DNA of 33,496 nt from Alphaproteobacteria bacterium (lineage in GTDB: Bacteria > Pseudomonadota > Alphaproteobacteria > Rhizobiales > JAJFHR01), in assembly GCA_024278055.1 (NCBI GenBank), contig JAJRTY010000157.1, forward strand, positions 1 through 33,496, in the 5' to 3' direction. Position 1 is the first letter of the stretch, and each line of letters opens with the position of its first letter. Below are positions 7,409 through 16,938 of this stretch, in pieces. The position numbers and the translations under genes are program-made. Under the pieces are notes generated by a model that saw nothing but the letters and a program-made list of their open reading frames with translations, was not told the DNA's origin and ran no database searches.

Positions 7409-8179
7409 TCAATAGCGAAACTGTTCGCGCAAAACGCGTTCTTCAAGGCTGTGGCCTTTATCAAATAACATATTGATGGATACCGAGCGTTTTTCTTTAA
7501 CTTCCACATCAATCACATGGCGAATTTCACTGTTGTGGGCAGCAGCCGCACTCACAGGCCGCTTTTCAGGCTCAAGCACTTCAATTCTAATGACTGCCTC
7601 GCTCGGTAAAATAGCGCCGCGCCAGCCTCGTGGTCGAAAAGCGCTAATCGGTGTCAAGGCCAAAAGGCGTGAACTGATGGGCAGTATCGGGCCTTGCGCC
7701 GACAGATTATAAGCCGTACTGCCCGCCGGTGTGGCCACTATAATACCATCGCAAATCAACTCCTCAAGCCGCACATGGCCATCAACGGAAATCCTCAGTT
7801 TGGCAGCCTGAAAAGTCTGCCGCAAAAACGACACCTCATTAATGGCGATAGATTGATAGGTTTTACCTTTATGATCAATCGCGGTCATATCCAAGGGATG
7901 AATTTTTGCCATTTCGGCCTGTTCCAGCCGGTCAATCAGGTTTTCTTCTTTGAACTCATTCATCAAAAATCCGACGGAACCCCGGTTAAGGCCATAGATG
8001 GGCGTATCAATGTCCATGTATTTTTCCAGGGTGTTCAGCATGAAACCATCACCACCCAAAGCGACAATGACATCCGCCTCGGCCACCGGATAATTGCCAT
8101 AGACATGCGCCAGCCGTTTTTTGGCAGAGGTAGCCCGGTCAGTTCCATTGGCAATAAAGGCGATTTTCTCGTAACTCAT
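7409..8179 (-). CDS. nadK: NAD kinase
   Basis: This 256-residue protein is NAD kinase, which phosphorylates NAD to NADP using ATP or polyphosphate in the cytoplasm. The diagnostic GGDG motif is at residues 42-45 ([15 protein letters not shown]), with catalytic Asp44. The family block [11 protein letters not shown] follows, then NEVSF and the substrate-site segment [22 protein letters not shown]. The length fits the shorter alphaproteobacterial enzymes. It is divergent from the glpK remnant across a 98-base gap that should hold both promoters. Confidence 0.95.
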   Translation of the reverse strand: MSYEKIAFIANGTDRATSAKKRLAHVYGNYPVAEADVIVALGGDGFMLNTLEKYMDIDTPIYGLNRGSVGFLMNEFKEENLIDRLEQAEMAKIHPLDMTAIDHKGKTYQSIAINEVSFLRQTFQAAKLRISVDGHVRLEELICDGIIVATPAGSTAYNLSAQGPILPISSRLLALTPISAFRPRGWRGAILPSEAVIRIEVLEPEKRPVSAAAAHNSEIRHVIDVEVKEKRSVSINMLFDKGHSLEERVLREQFRY

Positions 8180-8277
8180 TCAGGCAGGCTCCGCTATATT
8201 GACTTGCACTATACCTCCTTTTGACCACAATGCGACAATCGGTAATTGGTATTAAGTGAATCAGGGGTTTGAAGCAC

Positions 8278-9786
8278 ATGGCAAGCACACAATATCTTTT
8301 GGCAATTGATCAGGGCACTACCAGCACCCGGGCAATGATCTTTGACAGCACCGGGCAAATTGTTGCCACCAGCAGCGAGGCGTTGCAGCAACACTTTCCC
8401 CAACCTGGCTGGGTTGAACATGATGCAGCTTAAATCTGGGGCAGCGTGGTCTCTGTGTGTCGTCAGGCCATAAAAATTGCAGGTGGTGTGGAAAACATTG
8501 CCGCCATTGGCATTACCAACCAGCGTGAAACCACGGTTTTATGGGATAGACATACCGGCGCACCCCTGCACCGGGCGATTGTCTGGCAGGACCGGCGCAC
8601 GGCTGAATTCTGTGAGCAGTTGCGCAGCGATGGGCTCAACGATGTGGTGCGTGAAAAAACCGGGTTGGTACTTGATCCGTATTTTTCCGGCACCAAACTG
8701 AAATACCTGCTCGACAAGGTTGACCCGGACCGTACGGCGTCCAGGGCAGGCTACATCTGCTTTGGCACAATTGACAGCTGGCTGATCTGGAAACTGACCG
8801 GCGGCAGCGTTCACGCCACCGATGCCACCAACGCCGCACGCACCATGTTGTATGACATCGGGTGCGGCCAGTGGGATGATGACCTGTTGCAGGCAATGAA
8901 TGTACCGCGCGAGGTGCTGCCGCAAGTCAAGCCCAGCTGTGCCGATTTCGGTGCTACTGAAAGCCCGCTGTTTGGTAAACCTCTGCCGATTTCAGGCGTG
9001 GCCGGTGACCAGCAGGCGGCCTCCATCGGTCAGGCCTGTTTCAAGCCTGGCATGATTAAATCAACGTATGGTACCGGCTGTTTTGTTCTCGCCAATACCG
9101 GGTTGGACAAAACCCTGTCGGCCAACAGGTTGCTGACAACGGTGGCCTATCAATTGGGAGATCAAACCACCTATGCGCTTGAGGGCAGCATATTTATGGC
9201 CGGTGCCACCATGCAGTGGTTGCGCGATCAAATGGGAATGTTTGAAGATGCAGCTGAAACCGCTGAAATGGCAAAGGCAGCCGATCCAAATTCCGGCGTT
9301 TATCTTGTTCCTGCCTTCACCGGGCTGGGCGCACCTTACTGGGATGCGCATGCACGCGGTGCCCTGATCGGTCTTACCCGCGGTGCCGGCAAGCCTGAAA
9401 TAGTCCGGGCTGGTCTCGAAGCCGTTGCCTTCCAGACCCGGGATTTGATGATTGCCATTGGCGCCGATATGGCGTTGGCGAACCTGGGAGAGCCTGCACG
9501 ATTGCGTGTTGACGGTGGTATGGTCGCCAACGACTGGTTTTTACAGTTTCTCGCCGACATTCTTGATATGCCGGTGGATCGCGCCAAAATCAGTGAAACC
9601 ACCGCATTGGGTGCTGCTTACCTTGCCGGGCTGGAAACCGGCATATACTCAAGCCTTAGTGACATTGAGCAACAATGGCAGGCAGACGCAACCTTCACAC
9701 CACAAATGTCAAGCGCAGAGCGCAGCCGACGCTATGAAGGCTGGCAGCAGGCGGTTAAACGGGTTTTGTCGCAAGCTGAAGCTTAA
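8278..9786 (+). pseudogene. glpK: Glycerol kinase interrupted by an in-frame TAA
   Basis: The reading frame from ATG 8278 encodes glycerol kinase (glycerol + ATP to glycerol-3-phosphate). The phosphate-binding start [17 protein letters not shown] is intact, and the C-terminal part is intact to the stop at 9784-9786, including TNQRETTVLWDR, NAARTMLYDI, YGTGCFVLANTG and RVDGGMVANDWFLQFLAD. At codon 52 (8431-8433) the frame has TAA between HDAA and IWGS. Relatives have Glu here (pattern HDxxEIW), so a single G-to-T change from GAA explains it. Restart at the GTG at 8446 would lose the N-terminal phosphate loop and should not give active kinase. With codon 52 read as sense, the length (502 codons) is normal. 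No glpF, glpD or regulator is nearby. A base-calling error is possible. Confidence 0.9.
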
Positions 9787-9794
9787 ACGCTGGC

Positions 9795-10379
9795 CTATTT
9801 CCGGCCCAAATATATTGGGCGTTCCGTGTAAGACACGAGCTTGTCTTTATTGAGCGTATAGGGATCATAGGCCGAAACCATCAAAACCCAGCCGCCTTCT
9901 TCAAGATCAAGCGGATTTGAGCGGAAATCACCTTTGCCAAACTCGGCCATTTTGAATTCCCGGGTTTTGCCGGTCTCTCCGACGCGGGCAAGCCTGCCGG
10001 TAACAGTAAGGCGTGACACCGGATTACCATTCTTGTCGCTGATAAAAAGCCGTGCTTTTCCACTCTTGGCATCGAAATCAATTTTGGCACTGAGACCGGA
10101 ACGGATGGACCCGTTAGAACCGGAAAGTGCGCCATCCTGAGATCGCGAGTTCAATCCCTGACGTTTTTTTACAAAAGCCTCAGCGCGATATTTGTCTTTG
10201 CTTGAAAGTGCTTCAAAAGAAACATTGACGCCATTTCTGTAAAAAAACACAGCAATAAAAGCCGTTGCAAGCAATACTGAAGATAGCGCTATCAGGCGCG
10301 TTTTGCTCCAGGGTTTTTTTACATTTTCTACTATAGTTGTCACTGTTTTCACCGTTTTTAAATCATCGATATATCGCAA
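9795..10379 (-). CDS. FixH-like single-pass membrane protein (paralogue 1)
   Basis: This protein of about 194 residues has one membrane segment at about residues 29-48 followed by an extracytoplasmic domain resembling FixH/YtkA-like proteins. Features are YRAEAFVKKRQGL, a beta-rich segment SAKIDFD...KARLFISDKNGNPVSRLTVTG, and the end GGWVLMVSAYDPYT...YTERPIYLG. FixH is known from cbb3 oxidase maturation, but no fixG, fixI, fixS or cco genes are near, so that role is not supported here. A clear paralogue lies at 26127-26651. The first start is a TTG at 10377-10379 with no good ribosome site; GTG codons at residues 10 and 13 are alternatives. It ends 8 bases from the glpK stop, tail to tail. 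Confidence 0.65.
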   Translation of the reverse strand: MRYIDDLKTVKTVTTIVENVKKPWSKTRLIALSSVLLATAFIAVFFYRNGVNVSFEALSSKDKYRAEAFVKKRQGLNSRSQDGALSGSNGSIRSGLSAKIDFDAKSGKARLFISDKNGNPVSRLTVTGRLARVGETGKTREFKMAEFGKGDFRSNPLDLEEGGWVLMVSAYDPYTLNKDKLVSYTERPIYLGRK

Positions 10380-10522
10380 CAGTTTAGCGCTACGAGCCTA
10401 AAGGAGTGTTAAGTCGCGCAATTTGATTAAAAATTGACCTGATCGGGAAGGGCAGCCTTCGGCTTGATTAAATTTAAACCAAATTGGCGTATGTAGCCAA
10501 AGAACGCCAATTCCAGCCGGGT

Positions 10523-11944
10523 ATGCCAATGGTCGAGATCGTCGCGGATAAATCAGAAAACCCTCAAGGCAACTCCACAATAACGCGGTTTATGCAATCG
10601 GTACTGCAGCGCTCGGGCGCGAGCGGGGACAGTCTTGAATCTGGTGCAGCAGCTATAAAAGTGCTCCTCATACGCTGCACCGGAGCACTGGCAGCATATG
10701 CCTCACAAGTGATACTAGCCCGCCTGCTGGGGCAAAGTGAATACGGCATCTTCGCGCTTGTGTGGGTTTGGATCTTAATGTTGGGGCATTTGTCGCCCCT
10801 TGGTGTTACGCAAATTGTCTGTCGTTTTGTGCCACATTACTTTGCCCGCGACGAACATGATTTGTTACGTGGGTTTTTATCCTCCAGTTCAATTCTGGTG
10901 CTGGTGTTTGCCGTCATCGCCGCTGTTTTAGGCGGTATGGTTCTTTGGTTTGCGCGGCCATGGCTGGATAATATTTATCTGTTGCCTTTTGTGGTCGCAC
11001 TACTGGTTTTCCCGCTTATAGCCCTTCAGGATTATGTGGAAAGTCTTGCCCGCTCCTTTAACTGGCAAATGCTGGCGATTGCGCCGCCATATGTTGTGCG
11101 CCACGGATTAATCGGCCTGGGCATGATTGGGGTCGGCATAAGCGGCCTGCCAGCCACAGCCTGGGTGGCGGTTTGTATAACCTTTGCTGCAACCCTGATA
11201 AGTCTGACTGTTCAGGCATTTCTGGTTGCCAGGAAAATCAGAAAGCTGGTCCCCTCCGGGGGGCGGCAAAAGCTTACCTCGACCTGGCTCAAAACCGCCC
11301 TGCCATTTGTGTTTGTCGATGGTGCTGCCATTTTGTTTTCCAATGCGGACATTTTAATTCTTGCCTTGTTCGTTGATCCTTCAGCCATAGCGGTATATTT
11401 CGCCGCTTCGCGCATATTGCAGCTGGTGGCCTTTGTGCCTTATGCGGCAACAGCGGCAACAGCCCAGAGGTTTTCGGCGCTCAATGCCCTCAATGATCAG
11501 GCAGGATTGCGAAATCTTGCCCGCAACACCACCAGATTTACATTTATCCTAGCTTTGGCGGCTGCCGGCTTCATTTATCTGATTGCACCTTTTTTGCTCA
11601 ACCTGTTCGGTCCCGGTTTTGATGAAGCAATGCCGGTTTTGCTGGTTTTGATGATAGGGCTGATTGTGCAGGCCTATGCCGGACCCGGTGAGGATTTGCT
11701 CACCATGCTGGGCTATGAGCGTATCTCCGCAGTATTGTCCGCTTTGTCCTTGGTGCTAAATATTATTCTCAATTTAATTCTGATCCCTGTTTACGGTGTG
11801 ATTGGTGCGGCAATCGCCACCGCTGTTTCGATTGCCCTGCGCAGCCTCCTTCTGGCTTGGCTGGTTAGAAAACGGTTGAATATAGATATCCTTTTTAGTC
11901 TTCCCGTTTCCGGGTTTTTTCAGCGCGATGATTTGAATGAGTAA
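10523..11944 (+). CDS. Polysaccharide/lipid-linked oligosaccharide flippase (Wzx/MATE-like)
   Basis: This membrane protein of about 473 residues has about twelve to fourteen hydrophobic helices and belongs to the polysaccharide-biosynthesis flippase superfamily. The family feature is the first helix followed by ASQVILARLLGQSEYGIFALVWVW, and later ADILILALFVDPSAIAVYFAASRI and LNIILNLILIPVYGVIGAAIATAVS, typical of the Wzx/MurJ-like fold. It probably moves lipid-linked sugars across the inner membrane. The start is uncertain: ATG at 10523 is used, a TTG at 10484 or ATGs at 10529 and 10592 are alternatives, and none has a strong ribosome site. It overlaps or abuts the following GNAT-like gene, which suggests a shared role in surface polysaccharide or envelope synthesis. 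Confidence 0.8.
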   Translation: MPMVEIVADKSENPQGNSTITRFMQSVLQRSGASGDSLESGAAAIKVLLIRCTGALAAYASQVILARLLGQSEYGIFALVWVWILMLGHLSPLGVTQIVCRFVPHYFARDEHDLLRGFLSSSSILVLVFAVIAAVLGGMVLWFARPWLDNIYLLPFVVALLVFPLIALQDYVESLARSFNWQMLAIAPPYVVRHGLIGLGMIGVGISGLPATAWVAVCITFAATLISLTVQAFLVARKIRKLVPSGGRQKLTSTWLKTALPFVFVDGAAILFSNADILILALFVDPSAIAVYFAASRILQLVAFVPYAATAATAQRFSALNALNDQAGLRNLARNTTRFTFILALAAAGFIYLIAPFLLNLFGPGFDEAMPVLLVLMIGLIVQAYAGPGEDLLTMLGYERISAVLSALSLVLNIILNLILIPVYGVIGAAIATAVSIALRSLLLAWLVRKRLNIDILFSLPVSGFFQRDDLNE

Positions 11945-11963
11945 GAATCGGGAGGCCAAAGGA

Positions 11964-13160
11964 ATGAATAATCCGCTTGAGCACCGGGTGCAAAATATAT
12001 CAGCCTCAGACCCGCAACCGGAATTTTCAACTGCCTGTCTTGACTGGCAGGGTGTTTTTAACCTTGGCGACGACTGGGAAAATCTAAGCCGCAACGCAGT
12101 GGAGGATAATCCATATTACTCCCCCTTGTTCATGCGTGCAGCCCTCGAAAATCTTGAGGCCAACAGCGACCTAAAAGCGCTGGCAGTCTACAGGGGCGAA
12201 ACACTGGTGGGATTGTGTCCGTTTATCATTGATAAGTGGCGCTGGTTCGGTGCCTGTTCGCTGAACCGGGCGTGGATAAATCCATACTCGACTTTGACGA
12301 TCCCGCTGGTCGATCGCCGTTACCCGCGCGAGGTCGTCGCAACCCTGCTCGGCGCCATGGCTGAACACGGAGCGTACAGAAAATTCTGGTTGTTTGACAA
12401 CTTCAACCTCGATGGTTCAGTGGGAACGCTTTTTAGAGAATTTTTAGAAGCCGAAAATTTTGCTTCTGAAACTTTCGATGAATTTGATCGCCCCATTCTT
12501 GAGCAGGGCTCCACGTTTGATCAACATATGCGCGATCACGTTTCAAAAAAACGGCGCAAAAACCTGAAGCGCAACCACAGGAAATTGAGTGAACGCGGCA
12601 AGGTAGAATTGCGCAGTTTCACTACCGGTCCTGAACTAAAGGCAGCTGTAGAAGATTTCCTGACCATCGAAGCTTCCGGCTGGAAAGGACAGCAGGGCAC
12701 AGCTCTGGCCTGTAACCGGAACAGCCAGAAATTTGCCCGCCAGGCTTTTGGCGGAACCGGCGGCAAATCGATAACCCGTGCAGACGCACTTTACCTTGAT
12801 GAGTTCCCAATTGCTGTAAGCCTGTCCATATATACTGGCAAGACCGCCTTTACGCTCAAATGCGCTTATGATGAGACCTATCGCTCCTTTAGTCCGGGCC
12901 TGTTGCTGGAAGCGGCCATCATTGAGGATTTCTTTGAAACCGAATGGGTCGAATATCTTGATTCAGCTGTCACAACCACAAACCATGTAATCCAAAACCT
13001 GTGGAACAGTTCCATCCCTGTAGGCGATTTGCTCTTGTGTGCGGACAGCCACAGATCTTTTGACAGCTTTCAGAATTTCGCCCATATGGAAAAACTGCGC
13101 CGTTTGGGCCGACAAAAACTGAAAAATATTGTGGCTAAATATCGCGGTGACGCGGTATAA
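11964..13160 (+). CDS. GNAT-fold acyltransferase (CelD/BcsL-like, FemAB-related)
   Basis: This protein of about 398 residues matches the Acetyltransf_6 (CelD/BcsL-like) family, double-GNAT proteins related to FemAB and often linked to exopolysaccharide synthesis. Recognisable parts are NPYYSPLFMRAALENL, LVGLCPFI, the basic patch SKKRRKNLKRNHRKL, the ASGWKGQQGTAL segment that is diagnostic for the family, and YDETYRSFSPGLLLEAAII near the acyl-CoA site. An ATG at 11937 overlaps the flippase end, but the ATG at 11964 has GGAGG 8 bases upstream and is preferred. Its close link to the flippase suggests modification of a polysaccharide or of its precursor. The substrate is unknown. Confidence 0.8.
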   Translation: MNNPLEHRVQNISASDPQPEFSTACLDWQGVFNLGDDWENLSRNAVEDNPYYSPLFMRAALENLEANSDLKALAVYRGETLVGLCPFIIDKWRWFGACSLNRAWINPYSTLTIPLVDRRYPREVVATLLGAMAEHGAYRKFWLFDNFNLDGSVGTLFREFLEAENFASETFDEFDRPILEQGSTFDQHMRDHVSKKRRKNLKRNHRKLSERGKVELRSFTTGPELKAAVEDFLTIEASGWKGQQGTALACNRNSQKFARQAFGGTGGKSITRADALYLDEFPIAVSLSIYTGKTAFTLKCAYDETYRSFSPGLLLEAAIIEDFFETEWVEYLDSAVTTTNHVIQNLWNSSIPVGDLLLCADSHRSFDSFQNFAHMEKLRRLGRQKLKNIVAKYRGDAV

Positions 13161-13196
13161 GGTGAATTTTCAGCATCCGGTAAAAAGGTTCATAAA

Positions 13197-13754
13197 ATGC
13201 TCTATCTTATAGGCGGTATATTCATTTTTTTCGCCGTTCATTGCCTGCCAATGATGGTCGAAACCCGCGAGCGATTGATTGAGCGGGTAGGGACGATTGC
13301 CTATCAGGTGGGCTTTGCACTTGTATCATTCCTTGGTCTCGGGCTGATGATCTGGGGCAGGAGTGTCATGGAGTTTACCGAAATATGGCAACCCTTTGGC
13401 TGGGCGCGCTATGCCACCATCATGTTGATGTTCCCTGCTGTATTGCTGATCGTTTCAGCCTTTGGCCCGGAAAACTCATTTCGCCGCATCCTTGGCCACC
13501 CGATGATACTGGCCGTGGAATTGTGGGCCATAGCCCATCTGCTGGCCAATGGTGACCTTGCTTCCATCCTGTTTTTTGGAGCCTTCTTCTTGTGGGCATT
13601 GGCAGCATTCATCTCAGCGCGCCGCCGCAAGCCACCTGTTGGTGGCAGAGCCGGACTGCTTAATGATATCGGGTTCGTTGCCGTGGCACTGGTTGTCTAC
13701 GTTAGCGCCATTCGCTACCATGTATGGTTTGCCGGGGTCTCGCTTCTTAACTAA
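13197..13754 (+). CDS. NnrU family membrane protein
   Basis: This 185-residue protein has about five to six membrane helices and matches the NnrU family: start LYLIGGIFIFFAVHCLPM, then YQVGFALVSFLGLGLMIWG and the central GHPMILAVELWAIAHLLANGDLASILFFGAFFLWAL, which carries the conserved HP...W...HLxxNGD pattern. NnrU was named from nitric/nitrite reductase gene clusters, and a related domain occurs in carotenoid isomerases. Its biochemical role is unresolved. There are no denitrification genes here. It follows the GNAT-like gene by 36 bases on the same strand. Confidence 0.85.
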   Translation: MLYLIGGIFIFFAVHCLPMMVETRERLIERVGTIAYQVGFALVSFLGLGLMIWGRSVMEFTEIWQPFGWARYATIMLMFPAVLLIVSAFGPENSFRRILGHPMILAVELWAIAHLLANGDLASILFFGAFFLWALAAFISARRRKPPVGGRAGLLNDIGFVAVALVVYVSAIRYHVWFAGVSLLN

Positions 13755-13851
13755 AGCCTGCCTTGTATTCGGCATGGAATTCCCGTAAAAATACCGCACT
13801 GCAACAGATTTGCTGCAATGCAATTATTCAAACACGAAAGTGGCCTGCCCC

Positions 13852-14673
13852 ATGTCCGTTCAATCTTCTGTCCGCCGCCTGACCGCACCGCAAATCACCG
13901 CCCGCAAGGGAGGTGAACCTATTGTTTCGCTCACCGCCTACCACGCCCATACTGCAGCCATTGCTGATCCGTTTGTGGATTTTCTGCTGGTCGGTGACAG
14001 TCTGGGCATGGTCATGCATGGCATGGAAAACACACTTGGTGTGCCGCTTGAATTGATGATTATGCACGGGCGTGCGGTTGTGCGCGGTAGCCAGCGCGCC
14101 TTGATCGTGGTTGACATGCCGTTTGGAACTTACGAGGAAAGCCCGTCTGAGGCTTTTAAAAATTCGGCACGGGTAATGAAGGAAACCGGCTGTGGAGCCA
14201 TAAAGCTTGAAGGCGGCACCCGCATGGCCGAAACCATTGACTATTTGACCCAGCGCGGCATTCCGGTAATGGCGCATATCGGCTTGACGCCGCAGTCCGT
14301 CAATGTACTTGGCGGGTTTAAAACTCAAGGCCGCACCAAAGACGCCTGGGCAGCGATTGAGGCCGATGCCAAAGCCGTGGCAAAAGCCGGTGCCTTTGCC
14401 ATCGTGCTGGAAGCCATGGCTGAACCGCTGGCACAGCGTATAACCAAACAGATTTCCATACCCACAATTGGAATTGGTGCTTCCGCTGCTTGTGATGGTC
14501 AAATTCTGGTGATGGAAGATATGTTGGGCCTTACCGGGCAAGTGCCCAAGTTTGTCAAGGAATTTGGGCAGGTTGGCACAGAAATCCAAGCCGCCATCAA
14601 GGCGTATGCACAAGAGGTCAGCACCCGAAAATTCCCGGCTGCCGAACACACTTATGCCATGAAGGATGACTAG
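13852..14673 (+). CDS. panB: 3-methyl-2-oxobutanoate hydroxymethyltransferase
   Basis: This 273-residue enzyme catalyses the first committed step of pantothenate synthesis, transferring a hydroxymethyl group from methylene-tetrahydrofolate to 2-oxoisovalerate. The family motifs are [14 protein letters not shown], the metal and substrate loop [57 protein letters not shown] and [24 protein letters not shown]. An upstream in-frame ATG at 13810 would add 14 unlike residues; MSVQSS at 13852 matches the usual start. It lies in the plus-strand run ahead of the TPR, bamB and der genes. panC is not present in the window. Confidence 0.95.
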   Translation: MSVQSSVRRLTAPQITARKGGEPIVSLTAYHAHTAAIADPFVDFLLVGDSLGMVMHGMENTLGVPLELMIMHGRAVVRGSQRALIVVDMPFGTYEESPSEAFKNSARVMKETGCGAIKLEGGTRMAETIDYLTQRGIPVMAHIGLTPQSVNVLGGFKTQGRTKDAWAAIEADAKAVAKAGAFAIVLEAMAEPLAQRITKQISIPTIGIGASAACDGQILVMEDMLGLTGQVPKFVKEFGQVGTEIQAAIKAYAQEVSTRKFPAAEHTYAMKDD

Positions 14674-14812
14674 AGCCTGTCTTATTGAGGCCCGCACATT
14701 AACCGTCAAAATCTGAATGATTGCGATTTTCGTGTTTGCAGTCTATTTTACGCAAAACTTCTGGACGCAAGTGTGCTGGAACCGATCGATTTTCAAAGGT
14801 GGAGTGATTTTT

Positions 14813-15508
14813 TTGAGTGATATTTTTCGCGAAATAGATGAAGAAATTCGTCAAGACCGCGCCAAAGATATGTGGAAGAAATACGGCGTCTACATCATCG
14901 CGCTGGCCGCACTGGTTGTGGTATCTATCAGTGGTTTCAAAGCCTGGCAGTATTATTCACTTCAGCAGGCGGAAAAAGCCGGTGTTGCTTATCTTGAAAA
15001 CATGGTTCTGGTCGATAACGGTGAAGATGCAAAAGCTCTGGAAGCCTTTCGCGCCATGTCGCAAAAAGGTTCTACTGGATTTTATCTGCTGGCAAAATTT
15101 CAGGAAGCAGGCCTGTTGGCCAAAGCGGGTAAAGATGGTGAGGCGATTGCCGTTTATGATACGCTTGCCGCTAACTCGAAACTGGATGAAAGTCTGCGCA
15201 ATCTGGCAAAGTTCCGGGCGGCACTTTTGTTGTCCAATACCGCCTCATACAAGGAGGTTGAAGACAGAATTGGTGATTTGGCAACAACCGGTAATCCCTG
15301 GCGCCAGTCCGCCCAGGAAATCCTCGCAATTACCGCCTTTAGAACCGGTAACCTGGTCAAAGCCGAGGAAATTTTCGTTGTCCTCGCCACCGATCCTGAA
15401 ACCCCCAACGATATGCGGACGCGCGCGACCGCGATGATTTCCATCATCACGCCCCAACTGCCTGCGTCGGCAACAAAAACTGAGGAAACCAAACCGGATG
15501 CTCAATAG
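14813..15508 (+). CDS. YfgM-like TPR_21 membrane-anchored protein
   Basis: This 231-residue protein starts LSDIFREIDEEIRQDRAKDMWKKYG, followed by one membrane helix (YIIALAALVVVSISGFKAW) and a periplasmic TPR-like helical domain. This is the TPR_21/YfgM pattern, whose E. coli member associates with the SecYEG translocon and periplasmic chaperones. The TTG at 14813 is chosen because AGGTGGAG lies about 8 bases upstream and relatives begin with SDIFRE. Upstream in-frame starts (14717, 14804) add unrelated sequence. It overlaps bamB by 11 bases, mirroring the yfgM-bamB-der order seen in E. coli, which supports a role in envelope protein handling. Confidence 0.8.
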   Translation: MSDIFREIDEEIRQDRAKDMWKKYGVYIIALAALVVVSISGFKAWQYYSLQQAEKAGVAYLENMVLVDNGEDAKALEAFRAMSQKGSTGFYLLAKFQEAGLLAKAGKDGEAIAVYDTLAANSKLDESLRNLAKFRAALLLSNTASYKEVEDRIGDLATTGNPWRQSAQEILAITAFRTGNLVKAEEIFVVLATDPETPNDMRTRATAMISIITPQLPASATKTEETKPDAQ

Positions 15509-16907
15509 CATACCTGGAAATCTAAACTTAAAACCCGTCAACGCCTGCGCCCCGGTGAGATTCAGACATTTCATTGCTGTGGTGCTGGCAGGTTTGATTC
15601 TTTCGTCCTGTTCGACGGTAAATGACCTCGTGCCTGATGCGGTCAGCGACCTTCTGCCTGGCAAGGCGGAAGAGGCACCACTGGAGGGCGAGCGCCGTGC
15701 AGTTTTGAAAAACTCTTCCGGTTCACTGGGCGTGGATGCTGAGGCTTCAGCCAGTCCGGTCATTATTCCCCAGGCTTTTGTCAATACCAACTGGGCCCAG
15801 CCCGGTGGACTGCCGAGCAATGCCATCGAGCATCCTGCCTTGAGTGCCCAGCCAAAGAGATTGTGGCGAACCAATGCGGGTAGCGGATCAAGCAGCAACG
15901 GCCGCCTGACAGCAAGTCCCATTGTGGTAGGCAATTTTATTTTCGTACTCGACACCAGAGCAACGGTTCGTGCGTTCTCGACCACCAACGGTGGTGCTTT
16001 GTGGAGTGTAGCACTGACACCCAAAGACGAAGAGGATGATGAAGGCTTTGGCGGTGGTGTGGCTGCCGGCGATGGCAAAGTTTTTGCTGTTACCGGATTT
16101 GGTTCGGTTGTCGCTCTTGATATGGCAAGTGGCAAGATACTCTGGCGCCGCGAACTTGGTGTGCCGATCCGTTCTGCCCCCACCGTTAAAAGCGGGCGTG
16201 TTTATGCAATAACCGTTAACAATGAAATTTTCGCTCTTAATGCCAGCGACGGTGAAACCGCGTGGAAATTCAGAGGCGTCAGCGAAAGCGCGGGTCTGTT
16301 GGCCAGTACCAGCCCGGCTGTTAGTGGCGGCTACGTCATTGTACCTTATTCCTCGGGCGATATTGTAGCCTTTCGCGAAGCAGATGGGTCACCCGTATGG
16401 ACAGACAGTCTGACCAAAACCGGCAGTTTAAGCTCTCTGGCCCAACTGAATGATATTTCCGGCAGGCCGGTGGTTTATGACAATAAAGTCTATGCTATCA
16501 GCCATGGTGGCCGGTTTTCTTCACTGGATCTTAAAACCGGAGCGCGCGTGTGGGGACGAAATATCACAGGGGTGCAAACACCATGGGTTGCCGGTGACAC
16601 AATTTTTGTTCTTAGCCTTGAAAACAAGATAATGGCATTGTCGCGCAATACCGGTAAAGTGCGCTGGATTACCTCTCTCAACGAGTTAGTTAAAGGTGAC
16701 AGCAAATTGCAATGGAGCGGGCCGGTACTTGCCGGGGGGCTATTATGGCTGGTATCTTCCAAAGGTCAGGCCCTGTCACTTTCGCCTCAAAGCGGAAAAA
16801 GTCTGGGATCACTTTCAGTTGGCGGCAGTATGTTTATTGCGCCGATTGTTGCCAACAACACGATTTATTTCCTTACCGATAGTGCCGATCTGATTGCCAT
16901 GCGATAA
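15498..16907 (+). CDS. bamB: Outer-membrane assembly lipoprotein BamB (PQQ-type beta-propeller)
   Basis: This 469-residue protein is a beta-propeller lipoprotein of the BAM complex, which inserts beta-barrel proteins into the outer membrane. A signal sequence ends at the lipobox LILSSC, with Cys38 as the lipidation site. The propeller follows with repeated PQQ-like blades such as GGALWSVAL, SGKILWRRELG, DGETAWKFRG, TGARVWGRNI and TGKVRWITSL. It is longer than E. coli BamB (about 390 residues), mainly through an N-terminal insert between the lipid anchor and the first blade. The start codon lies inside the end of the preceding TPR gene, suggesting translational coupling. der follows after 31 bases. 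Confidence 0.9.
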   Translation: MLNSIPGNLNLKPVNACAPVRFRHFIAVVLAGLILSSCSTVNDLVPDAVSDLLPGKAEEAPLEGERRAVLKNSSGSLGVDAEASASPVIIPQAFVNTNWAQPGGLPSNAIEHPALSAQPKRLWRTNAGSGSSSNGRLTASPIVVGNFIFVLDTRATVRAFSTTNGGALWSVALTPKDEEDDEGFGGGVAAGDGKVFAVTGFGSVVALDMASGKILWRRELGVPIRSAPTVKSGRVYAITVNNEIFALNASDGETAWKFRGVSESAGLLASTSPAVSGGYVIVPYSSGDIVAFREADGSPVWTDSLTKTGSLSSLAQLNDISGRPVVYDNKVYAISHGGRFSSLDLKTGARVWGRNITGVQTPWVAGDTIFVLSLENKIMALSRNTGKVRWITSLNELVKGDSKLQWSGPVLAGGLLWLVSSKGQALSLSPQSGKSLGSLSVGGSMFIAPIVANNTIYFLTDSADLIAMR

Positions 16908-16938
16908 GGCCTCCAAACATTAACCAGGCTCTAAACTC

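Noticed and set aside
8431..8433. Possible recoding or readthrough of the glpK TAA
   Set aside because: TAA ends many other genes here, no recoding signal is visible, and a single G-to-T change explains it.
10455..10472. Small hairpin AGCC-TTC-GGCT between the divergent FixH-like and flippase genes
   Set aside because: The stem is only four base pairs and there is no T-run.
13828..14709. 293-codon minus-strand frame opposite panB
   Set aside because: panB on the plus strand is unambiguous; the antisense product has no family motif and is rich in His, Arg and Gly.
15245..16183. 312-codon minus-strand frame opposite the TPR gene and bamB
   Set aside because: It lies antisense to strong family matches, is low-complexity in Ser/Pro/Ala and shows no domain.
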